The notes beneath the pieces are model-generated. The model worked only from the letters and a program-made list of their open reading frames with translations, made no database searches and was not told the origin of the DNA. Below, one piece after another: positions 27,061 to 36,112 of a DNA stretch of 64,000 nt. Source of the stretch: Novosphingobium sp. (GTDB lineage Bacteria > Pseudomonadota > Alphaproteobacteria > Sphingomonadales > Sphingomonadaceae); contig NZ_JANXWG010000053.1 of the NCBI RefSeq assembly GCF_025351285.1, forward strand, positions 45,584 to 109,583, read 5' to 3'. Every line of letters starts with the position of its first letter. Position 1 is the first letter of the stretch. The translations under genes and the position numbers were made by a program.

Positions 27061-28836
27061 TCAATGGTTCTGGATGATCAGGACCGTCCCGTTGTTGCCG
27101 TACTGCGTCGCGGTCGAGGTGTTTCCAATCGACGCCTGCTGAATGTTGGCGCCGTTGTTGTTGCCGCTCTGCGTCAGGGTCGACATGTTGAGCGAGCCGA
27201 GCTGGAGCACTTGCGCCAGATCGCTGTTCCCCGACTGGGTCAACGTGGAGGTGTTCGTAGACCCGAACTGCTGCACGTAAGCCGTATCGCCATTGCCGCT
27301 CTGGGTAACGGTCGATTTCTGTCCGGTGCCACTTTGGTGAACAACGAGCGCGTCGGTGGTGCCCGATTGCGAGACAATGCTGCTGCTGCCGTTGCTGGCG
27401 GTGACCGCTCCACCAAAACTTTCACCCTTCACGCCCTGATCGATTTCGGCGTAATCATTGACGCCGATCTGGTCGATCCGCGAGTTGTTGCCATTGCCCT
27501 GCTGGAAGGCTTCGGCATCGTTGTAGTTCGCGACGGAGAGGGCCGGGTTGCCCCCGCCCTGGTTGATCGTGGATTGATTGTCGTCGCCGATCTGGACCAC
27601 AAGAATATCGTTATGGACGGAGTAGGTGGTACCATAGAATACCTGGTTGGCCGTCCCGAACGCGTTGCCGAGGCCGTATCCCGCTTGGGTTACGTGCGAG
27701 ATGTTCCTGTTGCCCTGCTGAAATACCTCAAACGAAAAGTTAAATGGCGTAAAGTTTGCACGGCGCGATGAAACTGTCTGGTCCCAATACGATTCGTTGC
27801 TGTCGCCGGTCTGCTCGACCTGGATGACGCCAAGCCTGCCTTCCTGCGACGACTGCGCGTAGTTGCCGTTACCGGTCTGCACGACCGATAGAATGCCCTG
27901 GAAGCCATTCTGGTCGACATCCGAACGGTTGCCGTTGCCCGTCTGGGTTATTTCGGCGGTGTTCTGCCCGTCCGACGTCAGCGTGTAAAACGGCAGGGTG
28001 GGGGTGGTCTTGACCTGGTTGACGTTCGAAATGTTGCTGTCACCGGTCTGCACGGTGGTGGTCTCGTTGTTGTCCTGGACCTGCTTGATTTTGATGGTGT
28101 TGCCGCTGCCGGACGATTGGGCTGTCGCCTGGTCATTCAGGCCCGACTGGTCGATCGTGGCCAAGTTGCCCGAACCGTTGAACTGCACGACGTAGGCAAT
28201 CCCGGAATTCCCCAACTGGTTGATCGTGGCAATTCCGTTAGTGCCTTGTTCCTGGTGGACTTCGGCATTGTTGCTGCCGGTGCCGCCCTGCACCACAGTC
28301 GTGGTGTTGCCGGTGTTCGACGTCAGCAATGCATCGCCCTGGAGCACCAGCGCCGAGTTGTTGTCGCTGTTCTGCGTGATCGTCGAGGTCTGGCCGCTGC
28401 TGCGCTGGATCACGCCCGCGGTGTTGAAACTGCCAACCTGGGTGATCGTGGACGCGTTCTGTGCGATCGAATTCTGGCTGAACTGATCGATCGTGGCCAC
28501 GTCGGTGTCGCCGCGCTGGGTGATCGATGAGGTTGAGACCGGCTTGGTGCCGGTGGCGTCATCGGTCTGGGTAACCGTGGCTGAACCGTTGGTGCCGCTT
28601 TGCGTAACCGCCGAGGAACTGCCTTTTTTGCCCGACTGGTTGACCAGGACGGTGTTGGCGGCATTCGACTGGTCGGTCGTCGACGCATCGTTTGAGCCGG
28701 TCTGGTTGATCGTTGCAGTCTGGTGGTCGCCCGCTTGGGTGACGGTTGACGTATTGCTGGCCGAACCGGTCACGGCCAGGGCTGGAGTGGCGAGCAACGC
28801 GGCCAGGCAGGCCGAGAGCATCAGGCTCGTCTTCAT
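27061..28836 (-). CDS. Large curlin-repeat (amyloid-like) secreted protein
   Basis: 591 residues. The ATG at 28836, 8 bases after AAGGA, gives a clean signal peptide (MKTSLMLSACLAALLATPALA). The mature chain is almost entirely degenerate curlin-type repeats with the pattern Q-x-G-x2-N-x-A/S-x-V/I-x-Q, for example TITQNSDNNSALVLQ and TQTGNGNRSDVDQNG, rich in Gln, Asn, Ser, Thr and Gly and nearly free of Lys and Cys. This is much longer than E. coli CsgA (about 150 residues). Such repeats form stacked beta-solenoid amyloid fibres in biofilm. No csgG/csgE/csgF partner is in the window. It lies 77 bases downstream of an S53 peptidase on the same strand. Confidence 0.83.
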   Translation of the reverse strand: MKTSLMLSACLAALLATPALAVTGSASNTSTVTQAGDHQTATINQTGSNDASTTDQSNAANTVLVNQSGKKGSSSAVTQSGTNGSATVTQTDDATGTKPVSTSSITQRGDTDVATIDQFSQNSIAQNASTITQVGSFNTAGVIQRSSGQTSTITQNSDNNSALVLQGDALLTSNTGNTTTVVQGGTGSNNAEVHQEQGTNGIATINQLGNSGIAYVVQFNGSGNLATIDQSGLNDQATAQSSGSGNTIKIKQVQDNNETTTVQTGDSNISNVNQVKTTPTLPFYTLTSDGQNTAEITQTGNGNRSDVDQNGFQGILSVVQTGNGNYAQSSQEGRLGVIQVEQTGDSNESYWDQTVSSRRANFTPFNFSFEVFQQGNRNISHVTQAGYGLGNAFGTANQVFYGTTYSVHNDILVVQIGDDNQSTINQGGGNPALSVANYNDAEAFQQGNGNNSRIDQIGVNDYAEIDQGVKGESFGGAVTASNGSSSIVSQSGTTDALVVHQSGTGQKSTVTQSGNGDTAYVQQFGSTNTSTLTQSGNSDLAQVLQLGSLNMSTLTQSGNNNGANIQQASIGNTSTATQYGNNGTVLIIQNH

Positions 28837-28913
28837 GGGATCATTCCTTGAATTTGCGTGCAATCGAGGCAGCACGGCCAGGCAGTTGGTGCCCGGCCTT
28901 GCCGCCGATCAGG

Positions 28914-30143
28914 TCAATTGGTGGACGGAGGGGTGAAGCCGAACGCGCCGGTGCCGTTGGGCGTACCGTTGCCGGTTGGCCCGTCATAGCCCGTGCCGGC
29001 GTTGCAGTAGTAGGTTCCACCGCACGTGCCGTTGTTGCCCGTTGTCACATCGTTGAGGAAGGCGCGGCCTTTCCAGAAGCCGGTCGCGTCATTCGCGCCC
29101 ACACCCTTGCTGCCGAAGATCCCGGCAATGATCGGCGCCGAAACGCTGGTGCCACCAAAGATAGCCCAGCCCGACTTCGATCCGCTCGGCGCGTTCAACG
29201 GGCCATAGATGGCAACCCCGGTGTTGGGATCGGCCACCGCCGAAACATCGGATTCCATGCGATTGCCGCACAGCGCATCGTCCTGGAACGGTTGCCGTGG
29301 CACAATTGCGCTGCATCCGCTGCCCGCGCCGGTCCAGGCCGATTCGGTCCAGCCGCGAGCGTTTGAGGCGTGCTGCAGGTTGGTGCCGCCAACGGCGATG
29401 ACGGTGGGCAGGTCTGCCGGGAACTGATTGCCGAAGCCACTGTCACCCGAACTGACGGTGATCGCCACGCCTGGGTGCGAATAGTACGAGGCGTAAGCCG
29501 AAATGTAGCTGCCTTCGGTCGCACCGTAGCTGTTCGAAACGGCTACGACGTTCGGCTGGTTGGCGGCAAATTGCGCGGCCGTGGCAAGGTTGATGAACGA
29601 ATTGCTGGTGGCTTCGACCAGCAGGATCTTGCAGGTCGGGCACATAGCGCTCGCCATGTCGAGATCGAGCGCTGTTTCCTGCGCCCAGCCGACATTGTAA
29701 GTCGGCAGGATCGGGCTGCCGGTCTGGCCGACTTTCTTGAAGCAGCCGTTGGCGGTGGTGCAGGGAGGCAGGCCGTACCTGGCGCGATAGACCCCAAGGT
29801 CCCTTTCGGCAGCCGGATAGCCGAAGGCGTCGACGATCGCGATCGTCTTGGTCGAGGTAGATACCGGGACGTTGTAGGCGGCCCGCAATTCCGCAGGTCC
29901 GTAGTTGTTGTTTGCAACGGTTGCGTTCGGGTCCACCGTTTCGATCGGGGTGCCGTTGGAATCGGTAAGGATCTTGGCGCCGCAGTTGGCGCTGCTGCCG
30001 GTCATCGGATCACCGCCGCACGTGCGCACGATGAAAACATTGCCATCGCGTTCGACCGGGCCGGGCAGCGCGTGCGAGACTTGTACCGAGCCGGCCATTG
30101 CAATCACGCTTGCAACTGCCAGTGCAAATTTCCGAATTGTCAT
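28914..30143 (-). CDS. S53 family (sedolisin-like) serine-carboxyl peptidase, secreted
   Basis: 409 residues with a signal peptide (cleavage near VSHALP, residue 25). Catalytic residues are visible: Glu156 and Asp160 in AQETALDLD, oxyanion Asp234 in SSGDSG, and nucleophile Ser333 in GGTSVSAP. Several Cys (for instance TCGGDP, SANCGAK, MCPTCK) could form disulfides. The long pro-domain of classic sedolisins is absent; only about 70 residues separate the signal peptide from the catalytic domain. The ATG at 30143 is the start nearest a signal sequence. It is upstream of, and collinear with, the curlin-like gene. Confidence 0.85.
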   Translation of the reverse strand: MTIRKFALAVASVIAMAGSVQVSHALPGPVERDGNVFIVRTCGGDPMTGSSANCGAKILTDSNGTPIETVDPNATVANNNYGPAELRAAYNVPVSTSTKTIAIVDAFGYPAAERDLGVYRARYGLPPCTTANGCFKKVGQTGSPILPTYNVGWAQETALDLDMASAMCPTCKILLVEATSNSFINLATAAQFAANQPNVVAVSNSYGATEGSYISAYASYYSHPGVAITVSSGDSGFGNQFPADLPTVIAVGGTNLQHASNARGWTESAWTGAGSGCSAIVPRQPFQDDALCGNRMESDVSAVADPNTGVAIYGPLNAPSGSKSGWAIFGGTSVSAPIIAGIFGSKGVGANDATGFWKGRAFLNDVTTGNNGTCGGTYYCNAGTGYDGPTGNGTPNGTGAFGFTPPSTN

Positions 30144-30459
30144 CCAAACCCCCGCTTGCGTTGAGTCGGAGCAAATTGTGCTCACGCTCGATGCAAGAAA
30201 GGTGCGCTAAACTTCGGGCCTATTCAATAGCAAACTGCCTCGCGGTTCGATGAAATCACCGGGTTCTGGTCGATGAGCGCATCTTACCGAAAGCAATGTG
30301 AAAAGCCGCGCGAGTGCAAGAAAATATCAAGAACCTGCGTCTCACCAGGCGGAACTTGCGTCTAGCCCGCGAAACTCGGCCAGAGCCTGCAATCGGCGGT
30401 TGACGGACTTTATCGGATTTGAATTACAAGTTGTAAGTATTCCGTTTCGATGTCCATCC
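30144..30459. other. Intergenic region upstream of the S53 peptidase gene
   Basis: 316 bases between the S53 start and the alcohol dehydrogenase stop, both on the minus strand. It is noticeably richer in A and T than its surroundings (AAAATATCAAG, GAATTACAAGTTGTAAG), as expected for a promoter region of the peptidase-amyloid pair. No gene or clear operator was identified. Confidence 0.5.
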
Positions 30460-31503
30460 TCACAAGGTCGCCATGTCGATCACGAAACGGTACTTCACGT
30501 CGGCTTTCTCCATCCGTGCGAACGCCGCGTTGATCCCGCTCATCGCGATTACCTCGCATTCGGCGTGAATGCCCTGCGTTGCACACAGATCGAGCATTTC
30601 CTGCGTTTGCGCTATGCCGCCCACGCCCGAACCCGCCACCGCCTTCTGCCCGCCCAGCAGCAGCGCCGAATGGAAGCTGGGCAGCATGTCGATTGCTCCC
30701 ACGATGCACAGCGTGCCCTGCCGGTCGAGCAGCGTCAGGTACGGCGTGACATCATGCGCCACCGGGATCGTATCGAGCAGGAAATCGAAGCTGGCGCGCG
30801 CCGTCTTCATCGCGTCCTTGTCGGTCGAGACCAGCACGTGGGTTGCGCCCAGTGCCTTGGCATCCTCACCCTTGGCGGGCGAGGTGGTGATGATCGTGAC
30901 TTCGGCGCCCAGCGCAGCCGCGAATTTCACCCCCATGTGGCCCAGGCCGCCCAACCCGATAACCCCCACCTTGGTGCCCGGCCCGACATTCCAGTTCTTC
31001 AACGGGCTGTACGTGGTGATTCCGGCACACAGCAGCGGCGCCGCGCGCGCCATGTCGAGCGCTTCGGGCACCCGCAGCACGTAAGGTTCGGCCACCACGA
31101 TGGACTTCGAATATCCGCCGAACGTGGGGCTGCCGTCGATGCGATCCTTGGCGTTGTAAGTGCCGGTCACGCCCTTGCGGCAATATTGTTCCTCGTGGTC
31201 TTCGCAGGCGTCGCAGTGCCGGCATGAATCGACGATCGTGCCCACTGCCACGCGGTCACCCGGCTGGAACGTGGTCACTCCGCTGCCCACCGCGCTGACC
31301 GTGCCGACGATTTCGTGGCCGGGTACGAACGGATAGTTGGTCCGCCCCCAATCGTTGCGCGCGGCGTGGAGGTCCGAATGGCACACGCCGCAAAACGCGA
31401 TGTCGATTGCCACGTCCTCGTCGCGCAACGCGCGGCGATCGATGCTGAAGGGTTCGAGCGTGGCGGTGGCGGCGGGTGCGCCCCAGGCGGCGGTGGTTGT
31501 CAT
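30460..31503 (-). CDS. Zinc-dependent NAD(P) alcohol dehydrogenase (YahK/cinnamyl-alcohol type)
   Basis: A 347-residue medium-chain dehydrogenase. The catalytic zinc site is CGVCHSDLH and GHEIVG; the structural zinc site is the four-Cys lobe CRHCDACEDHEEQYC; the nucleotide fold motif is GLGGLGHMG near residue 180. The TYNAKD and FGGYS segments place it with the YahK/CAD group, which reduce aldehydes with NADPH. It overlaps the upstream hydrolase gene by 4 bases, so both are one operon, possibly hydrolysing an ester and oxidising the alcohol released. Confidence 0.92.
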   Translation of the reverse strand: MTTTAAWGAPAATATLEPFSIDRRALRDEDVAIDIAFCGVCHSDLHAARNDWGRTNYPFVPGHEIVGTVSAVGSGVTTFQPGDRVAVGTIVDSCRHCDACEDHEEQYCRKGVTGTYNAKDRIDGSPTFGGYSKSIVVAEPYVLRVPEALDMARAAPLLCAGITTYSPLKNWNVGPGTKVGVIGLGGLGHMGVKFAAALGAEVTIITTSPAKGEDAKALGATHVLVSTDKDAMKTARASFDFLLDTIPVAHDVTPYLTLLDRQGTLCIVGAIDMLPSFHSALLLGGQKAVAGSGVGGIAQTQEMLDLCATQGIHAECEVIAMSGINAAFARMEKADVKYRFVIDMATL

Positions 31504-32486
31504 GTTTTGGCTCCGATGTTCAGCAGGCGGGCGATTGCGCCCATCATGTCGCGGTTGAAGGCTTGCGAGATGGTCGCTTCATTGGCGAGATTGAACGCAT
31601 GCGGCCCGCCCGGATAGACGTGCAGTTCCAGCGGCACTCCGGCATCTACCAGGCGCTTGGCGTAATCGAGGTCCTCGTCGAAGAACAGGTCGAGCGAGCC
31701 GGTGCCGATCCAGGTAGGCGGCAGGCCCGCAAGGTTATCGGCCAAGGCGGGCGAGAACCAGCCCTTGCGATGGTCGTCGGGCTGGTAGTCACCCCGCAGC
31801 GCGCCCCACCCGAACTGGTTGGAGGACCGGTTCCACACGAATTCGCCGGTCATGCGGTTGTTGTGCTGGCAGGCCTGGCTGCCGGTGCGGTGATCGAGCA
31901 TCGGGTACACCAGGATCTGCGCGGCCAGCTTGGGGCCATTCAAGTCGCGCGCCATCTGCGCCACCGCGGCAGCCAGGCCACCGCCCGCGCTTTCGCCGAT
32001 AATGCCGATCCGCGCCGGATCGACACCCAGCCGATCGGCCTTGTCTGTCAGCCATTGCAGCCCCGCGTAACAATCCTCCTGCGGGCCGGGAAAGGGAGTT
32101 TCGGGCGCCAATCGGTATTCCACCGAGGCCACCGGAATGCCCAGCGCGGCGGCGGTGGCCGATGGTCCGAACTGCATCTTCTCGGCTGATCCAACGACCA
32201 TGCCGCCACCGTGAATTTGCAGCAGCGCGGCACGGTTCTTCGTTCCCGGAGCAGGATCGTACCAGTAGATCGCAATCTCCCCGCTGGGGCCATTCGGGCC
32301 ATCGGGGCCATGCACGGTTTCGCGCACCGGCTTGATCGGCGGTTCCCCGAACAATGCCGCGCTGGCGACCATGCCGTCGCGTATGGCGGGAAGGGTTTCG
32401 GCCGAGAATTCGCTGAGGTTCAGCAGTTCGAGCATCGGCATGACTTCGGGATCGACAAGGTGCCGGGTTGAAATCTGGTCGGTCAA
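31500..32486 (-). CDS. Alpha/beta hydrolase, hormone-sensitive-lipase group
   Basis: An esterase of about 328 residues. Oxyanion motif HGGGMVVG, nucleophile elbow IGESAGG near residue 155, and the late Asp and His (SLDLFFDED, GGPHAFNL) complete the triad. It probably cleaves small or bulky carboxylic esters. The start is uncertain: a TTG at 32486 follows GGAG at good spacing; an ATG at 32441 is the alternative. It is coupled to the alcohol dehydrogenase by a 4-base overlap. Confidence 0.87.
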   Translation of the reverse strand: MTDQISTRHLVDPEVMPMLELLNLSEFSAETLPAIRDGMVASAALFGEPPIKPVRETVHGPDGPNGPSGEIAIYWYDPAPGTKNRAALLQIHGGGMVVGSAEKMQFGPSATAAALGIPVASVEYRLAPETPFPGPQEDCYAGLQWLTDKADRLGVDPARIGIIGESAGGGLAAAVAQMARDLNGPKLAAQILVYPMLDHRTGSQACQHNNRMTGEFVWNRSSNQFGWGALRGDYQPDDHRKGWFSPALADNLAGLPPTWIGTGSLDLFFDEDLDYAKRLVDAGVPLELHVYPGGPHAFNLANEATISQAFNRDMMGAIARLLNIGAKT

Positions 32487-32717
32487 GCAGGGTCTCCGTC
32501 GGGTGCATCGTTGCGCCGGCATGGATTTGTGCCGGCGCTCTCTCCAGAAGCGCGAGGGGTCTGAACTGCCCTGCTGAATGCCGATGCGCGCCCGGGCGAT
32601 CTTGATCGGTCCGCCACCGAACGCAAGCGCCATGATATGCGCAGGCCTTGACGAAGCGACCGCAATCGCGCCCAAGGACGCGCGACTACACGGCACGATT
32701 GGCCAAGGAGCCGAGTT

Positions 32718-33707
32718 TTGAACGCACCACAAAAGTTCCCCTTTGCGCGAACTTCGGCCGGTCCGGCGCCGCTGCGGCGCCCCGGATCGATCCGGCGGAC
32801 AAGCTCGATCGATTCGCGCTGGCCAGAAGGCGTGGGCCAGCCATGGTGCCTCGAAGGCCGCGCGCAGGAACTGCTGAGCCCGTTGGATGGCGGCGCGCCG
32901 CGGGTTGTCGCACACGGCAGCTTCAGCATCACCGCATCGCCGCTGCGCGAGATTCTGAAGGTCGAAGTGTCACCACAGCACCCGCGTTCGCACGAACTGG
33001 TCGGTGTGCGCGCGGGCGGGGCCAGCCGGGTCGCGCTGGGCGGGATCATGGGCGATGTGCGCGGCGGGCCGCTGTACCAGTTGCTCGACGATTTTGCGGG
33101 CGCCAGCCTGGTGGCGGGGTGGATCTGGTCGGCGTGGAACCCCGATTGGCGCAAGGAGCGCGCGATCCCCGAAAACATGAAAGGCCCGCGCGAAGGCGTG
33201 TGCACCGGCTTTGCGCCGGGCGCGAGCGCCATGGCATCGGACGGTTCGGTCGAGCTCAACCATTCGAGCACCGTCGTCGGTCCGTTCGACAACCCCGATG
33301 ACCCGGCCGGCTGGCACGCGCTGCCCGCGCAGGAAGGACCGCAAAGCCGGCGTGCGCGGCGGCTGGACTTGTGGCGCGAGGACGGGCTGATCAAGGTCGA
33401 CGCGGCATTTCAGGACTCGGGTCCCGGCCCGGACGGAAACCGCATCGCCATCCACGAATACCGCGTCCATGCCGAAATCGATCCGGCGTCGGGCGTGCTC
33501 GTTACCATGCAGGTACTGCCGCTGATCCTGCCGTTCCAGGAATGCCCTGGCGCCTCGATCAAGGCGACGCGGATGATCGGGCAAAACGTGGCCGAGTTCC
33601 GCAATGCCGTGATCGACACTTTGCCGACGACGATGGGCTGCACCCACCTCAACGATGTGCTGCGCGGATTGTCGGACGCGCTGCTCCTGGCCGAACAGTT
33701 GCCCTGA
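32718..33707 (+). CDS. DUF2889 domain protein
   Basis: 329 residues. The C-terminal half matches DUF2889 in my reading: a soluble domain with conserved IHEYRVHAEIDPASG, CPGASIKATRMIG and TMGCTHLNDVLRGLSDALL, including His/Cys residues that could bind a metal. Function unknown. The TTG start is supported by AAGGAG 7 bases upstream. It precedes the acyl-CoA dehydrogenases by 70 bases; DUF2889 genes often sit in CoA-thioester catabolic clusters, so a role in the same pathway is likely but unproven. Confidence 0.78.
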   Translation: MNAPQKFPFARTSAGPAPLRRPGSIRRTSSIDSRWPEGVGQPWCLEGRAQELLSPLDGGAPRVVAHGSFSITASPLREILKVEVSPQHPRSHELVGVRAGGASRVALGGIMGDVRGGPLYQLLDDFAGASLVAGWIWSAWNPDWRKERAIPENMKGPREGVCTGFAPGASAMASDGSVELNHSSTVVGPFDNPDDPAGWHALPAQEGPQSRRARRLDLWREDGLIKVDAAFQDSGPGPDGNRIAIHEYRVHAEIDPASGVLVTMQVLPLILPFQECPGASIKATRMIGQNVAEFRNAVIDTLPTTMGCTHLNDVLRGLSDALLLAEQLP

Positions 33708-33777
33708 AGGCAACGCTTGCCAGTTCCATCGCGGGCGTTTAATCGATCGGTTAAACAACCGCGGGAGTGGGTTTGGA

Positions 33778-34887
33778 ATGTCGATCTTGTACGATGAAGG
33801 TCAGCGGGCGATTGCGAGTGAATCGCGGCGGGTGCTTGATGCGCGGATGGACAAGGCGCGGTTGCTGGCGCTGTTGGAACAGACGGGCAAGTACGACCAG
33901 CCGTTCTGGGACACGGTGGTCGAACAGGGCTGGACCGGAATCGGCATCGCTGAGGATCATGGCGGGCTGGGGCTCGGGCTCATCGAACTTGGGCTGGTGG
34001 CGCAGGCGTGCGGTGCGGCGACTTCGGGTGCGCCGTTCCTGACCTCGGGTTATGGCGTTGCATCGGCGTTGCAGGGCGGTTCGAATGCGGATGCGGCGGC
34101 GCTGTGGCTGCCGAAGCTGGCTGCCGGTGAGGCGACTGCTGCGATCGCTTTTGCCGAAGGATCGGCACCCTTGCCGCTGGTGGCGGCCACGCCGTTCATC
34201 GATGGCAAGCTGTCGGGCACCAAGAATGGCGTCGCCGGCGGGCTGACCGCCGATGTGGCGCTGGTGTGGGCCTCGGTCGATGGCCAGCCGGTGCTGGTGC
34301 TGGCCGAGCTCTCCGGCGCCACCCGCAGCGCGGTGGACAGCTTCGACAACAGCCGGCTTTACGCCGATCTTGCGTTTGCGGGAACGCCAGCAGTGGTCAT
34401 CGCGCAAGGGCCGGTCGCGCATGCGCTGGCGATGGACGTGATGGCGCGGGTCGCGGTGATTGCCGCTCACGAACAAGTGGGCGGGGCCGAGGCGCTGATG
34501 CTCACCGCGCGCGATTATGCGCTGACGCGGCGGGCCTTCGGCCAGCCGATCGGCGCGTTCCAGTCGGTCAAGCACCGCATCGCCGAGCTTTACGGGCTGG
34601 TCGAGATCGCGCGCGCCAACTGCATCCACGCCGCCGCGCTCGAAGGCGTCTGTGGTATTTCTGGCCCGGGCTTCGTCACCGCCGCCGCCGCCGCGCGGAT
34701 ATCCGCCACCGAGGCTTATGACACAGCCGCGCGCGATTGCGTGCAGGTCCACGGCGGGATCGGCGTGACCTGGGAGGCTGGGTTGCATCTCCACATGCGC
34801 CGCGCGCGGTCGCTGGCGATCGAGGCGGGCAATCTGTTTTTCTGGGAAGATGTGCTGGTGAACGAACTGCAGGGACAAGCGGCATGA
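33778..34887 (+). CDS. Acyl-CoA dehydrogenase (subunit 1 of a probable pair)
   Basis: 369 residues of the acyl-CoA dehydrogenase fold: N-terminal helical domain with EDHGGLGLGLIELG, a middle beta domain, and the C-terminal helical domain with RRAFGQPIGAFQSVKH and QVHGGIGVTWEAGLHLHMRRA. This C-terminus resembles the short FadE subunits that form hetero-oligomers in steroid-type side-chain breakdown. It overlaps the second dehydrogenase by 4 bases (ATGA), supporting a heteromeric enzyme. Substrate not predictable. Confidence 0.88.
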   Translation: MSILYDEGQRAIASESRRVLDARMDKARLLALLEQTGKYDQPFWDTVVEQGWTGIGIAEDHGGLGLGLIELGLVAQACGAATSGAPFLTSGYGVASALQGGSNADAAALWLPKLAAGEATAAIAFAEGSAPLPLVAATPFIDGKLSGTKNGVAGGLTADVALVWASVDGQPVLVLAELSGATRSAVDSFDNSRLYADLAFAGTPAVVIAQGPVAHALAMDVMARVAVIAAHEQVGGAEALMLTARDYALTRRAFGQPIGAFQSVKHRIAELYGLVEIARANCIHAAALEGVCGISGPGFVTAAAAARISATEAYDTAARDCVQVHGGIGVTWEAGLHLHMRRARSLAIEAGNLFFWEDVLVNELQGQAA

Positions 34888-36089
34888 GCGATCTGGAAAC
34901 CTACCGCAGCACCGCGCGCGCCTGGCTCGAAAGCGTGGCGCCCACGTTCGGCCGTGATGCCCGCGTCGGCCTCTCGGTCGAGGACGATCTGGCGCTCGGC
35001 CGCCGCTACCAGCGTGCCAAGTTCGATGCCGGGTACGCCGGAATCAACTGGCCTGTGGACGTGGGCGGGCAGGGGCTGACGCATATCGAGAAGCTGGCGT
35101 TCGATACCGAGGAAATGGTGTTCGGCATGCCGGGCGGCTATTTTGGCATCTCGCTGGGGATGCCCGTGCCGATCCTGATCCGCTTCGGTGCGGACAAGGA
35201 CTTCATGAAGGAGCGCGTGCTCAAGGCGCTCAAGGGCGAAGAAATCTGGTGCCAGTTGTTCAGCGAACCGGCGGGCGGCTCGGACCTGGCCGGCCTGCGC
35301 ACCCGCGCCGAAGTGGATGGAAACGGCTGGAAATTGAACGGCCAGAAGCTGTGGACGAGCTGGGCGCAATACTGCGATTACGGCGTGATCGTCGCGCGCA
35401 CCGACCCGACCGTGCCCAAGCACAAGGGCCTGACCTACTACTGGGTCGACATGAAGGCGCCCGGAGTCGACGTGCGCCCGATCAAGTTGGCGGGGGGTGA
35501 CAGCCACGTCAACGAAGTGTTCTTCGATGATGTGCGGCTGGAAGACTCGCAGCGGATGAGCCCGGTCGGCGGCGGCTTTGCCGTGGCGATGACCACGCTG
35601 ATGATCGAACGCTACATCGCCACCGACAGCGGCGGGTTCGGCCCGCACATCGACGAGTTCGTGGACCTGGCACGGCACACAGACCTCAACGGCAAGCCGG
35701 CGATCGAGGACGGACGCATCCGTTCGACCATCGCGCGCAATTATGCGATGCGCAGTGGTCTGGAATCGATCACCACCCGCGCGATGCTGATGATGCGGGC
35801 GGGGATGGAGCCGGGCGCCGAAGGCTCGCTCAACAAGCTGGTCGCGGTACGCAGCCGGCAGAAGTTGAGCGAACTGGCGCTCGACCTGATGGGCAACAGC
35901 GGATTTGCGTTCGATGCGCACGCTTCGGTCAAGACCGACTGGGCGGCAAGCTGGATCAACGCCCCCACCGGCCGCATCGCCGGCGGGGCGGACGAGATGC
36001 TGCTCAACACCATCGCCGAACGCATCCTCGGGCTGCCGCAGGACCACCGGCCCGACAAGGGCGTGCCGTTCAACGCCATCCCGGCATGA
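34884..36089 (+). CDS. Acyl-CoA dehydrogenase (subunit 2 of a probable pair)
   Basis: 401 residues. Conserved FAD-binding and substrate segments: WCQLFSEPAGGSDLAGL, WTSWAQYCDYGVIVARTD, and the C-terminal GGADEMLLNTIAERILGLPQD, the usual GGTDEIQRN-like ending. It is larger than its partner upstream, as in FadE-type heterotetramers where one chain is long and one short. It is followed by a third dehydrogenase after 10 bases containing a short direct repeat. Confidence 0.88.
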   Translation: MSDLETYRSTARAWLESVAPTFGRDARVGLSVEDDLALGRRYQRAKFDAGYAGINWPVDVGGQGLTHIEKLAFDTEEMVFGMPGGYFGISLGMPVPILIRFGADKDFMKERVLKALKGEEIWCQLFSEPAGGSDLAGLRTRAEVDGNGWKLNGQKLWTSWAQYCDYGVIVARTDPTVPKHKGLTYYWVDMKAPGVDVRPIKLAGGDSHVNEVFFDDVRLEDSQRMSPVGGGFAVAMTTLMIERYIATDSGGFGPHIDEFVDLARHTDLNGKPAIEDGRIRSTIARNYAMRSGLESITTRAMLMMRAGMEPGAEGSLNKLVAVRSRQKLSELALDLMGNSGFAFDAHASVKTDWAASWINAPTGRIAGGADEMLLNTIAERILGLPQDHRPDKGVPFNAIPA

Positions 36090-36112
36090 CCGAAATCTCA
36101 TGACCGAAAGCG
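36085..36112 (+). repeat. 14-bp tandem duplication at a gene start
   Basis: CATGACCGAAATCT is followed directly by CATGACCGAAAGCG. The first copy creates an ATG that overlaps the upstream TGA and opens a 5-codon ORF (MTEIS); its TGA then overlaps the true ATG at 36100. Translation may hop from one gene to the next through this mini-ORF. Confidence 0.75.

Noticed and set aside
26235..27142. Three overlapping intact small genes after the cytochrome
   Set aside because: Each open frame contains only a piece of a secretin-like sequence, and the pieces join in order across frames. A single broken gene explains them better.
27061..28836. CRISPR-like or satellite DNA repeats
   Set aside because: The periodicity is at the protein level and degenerate (curlin-type Q-x-G-x2-N). 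There are no identical DNA repeats with constant spacers.
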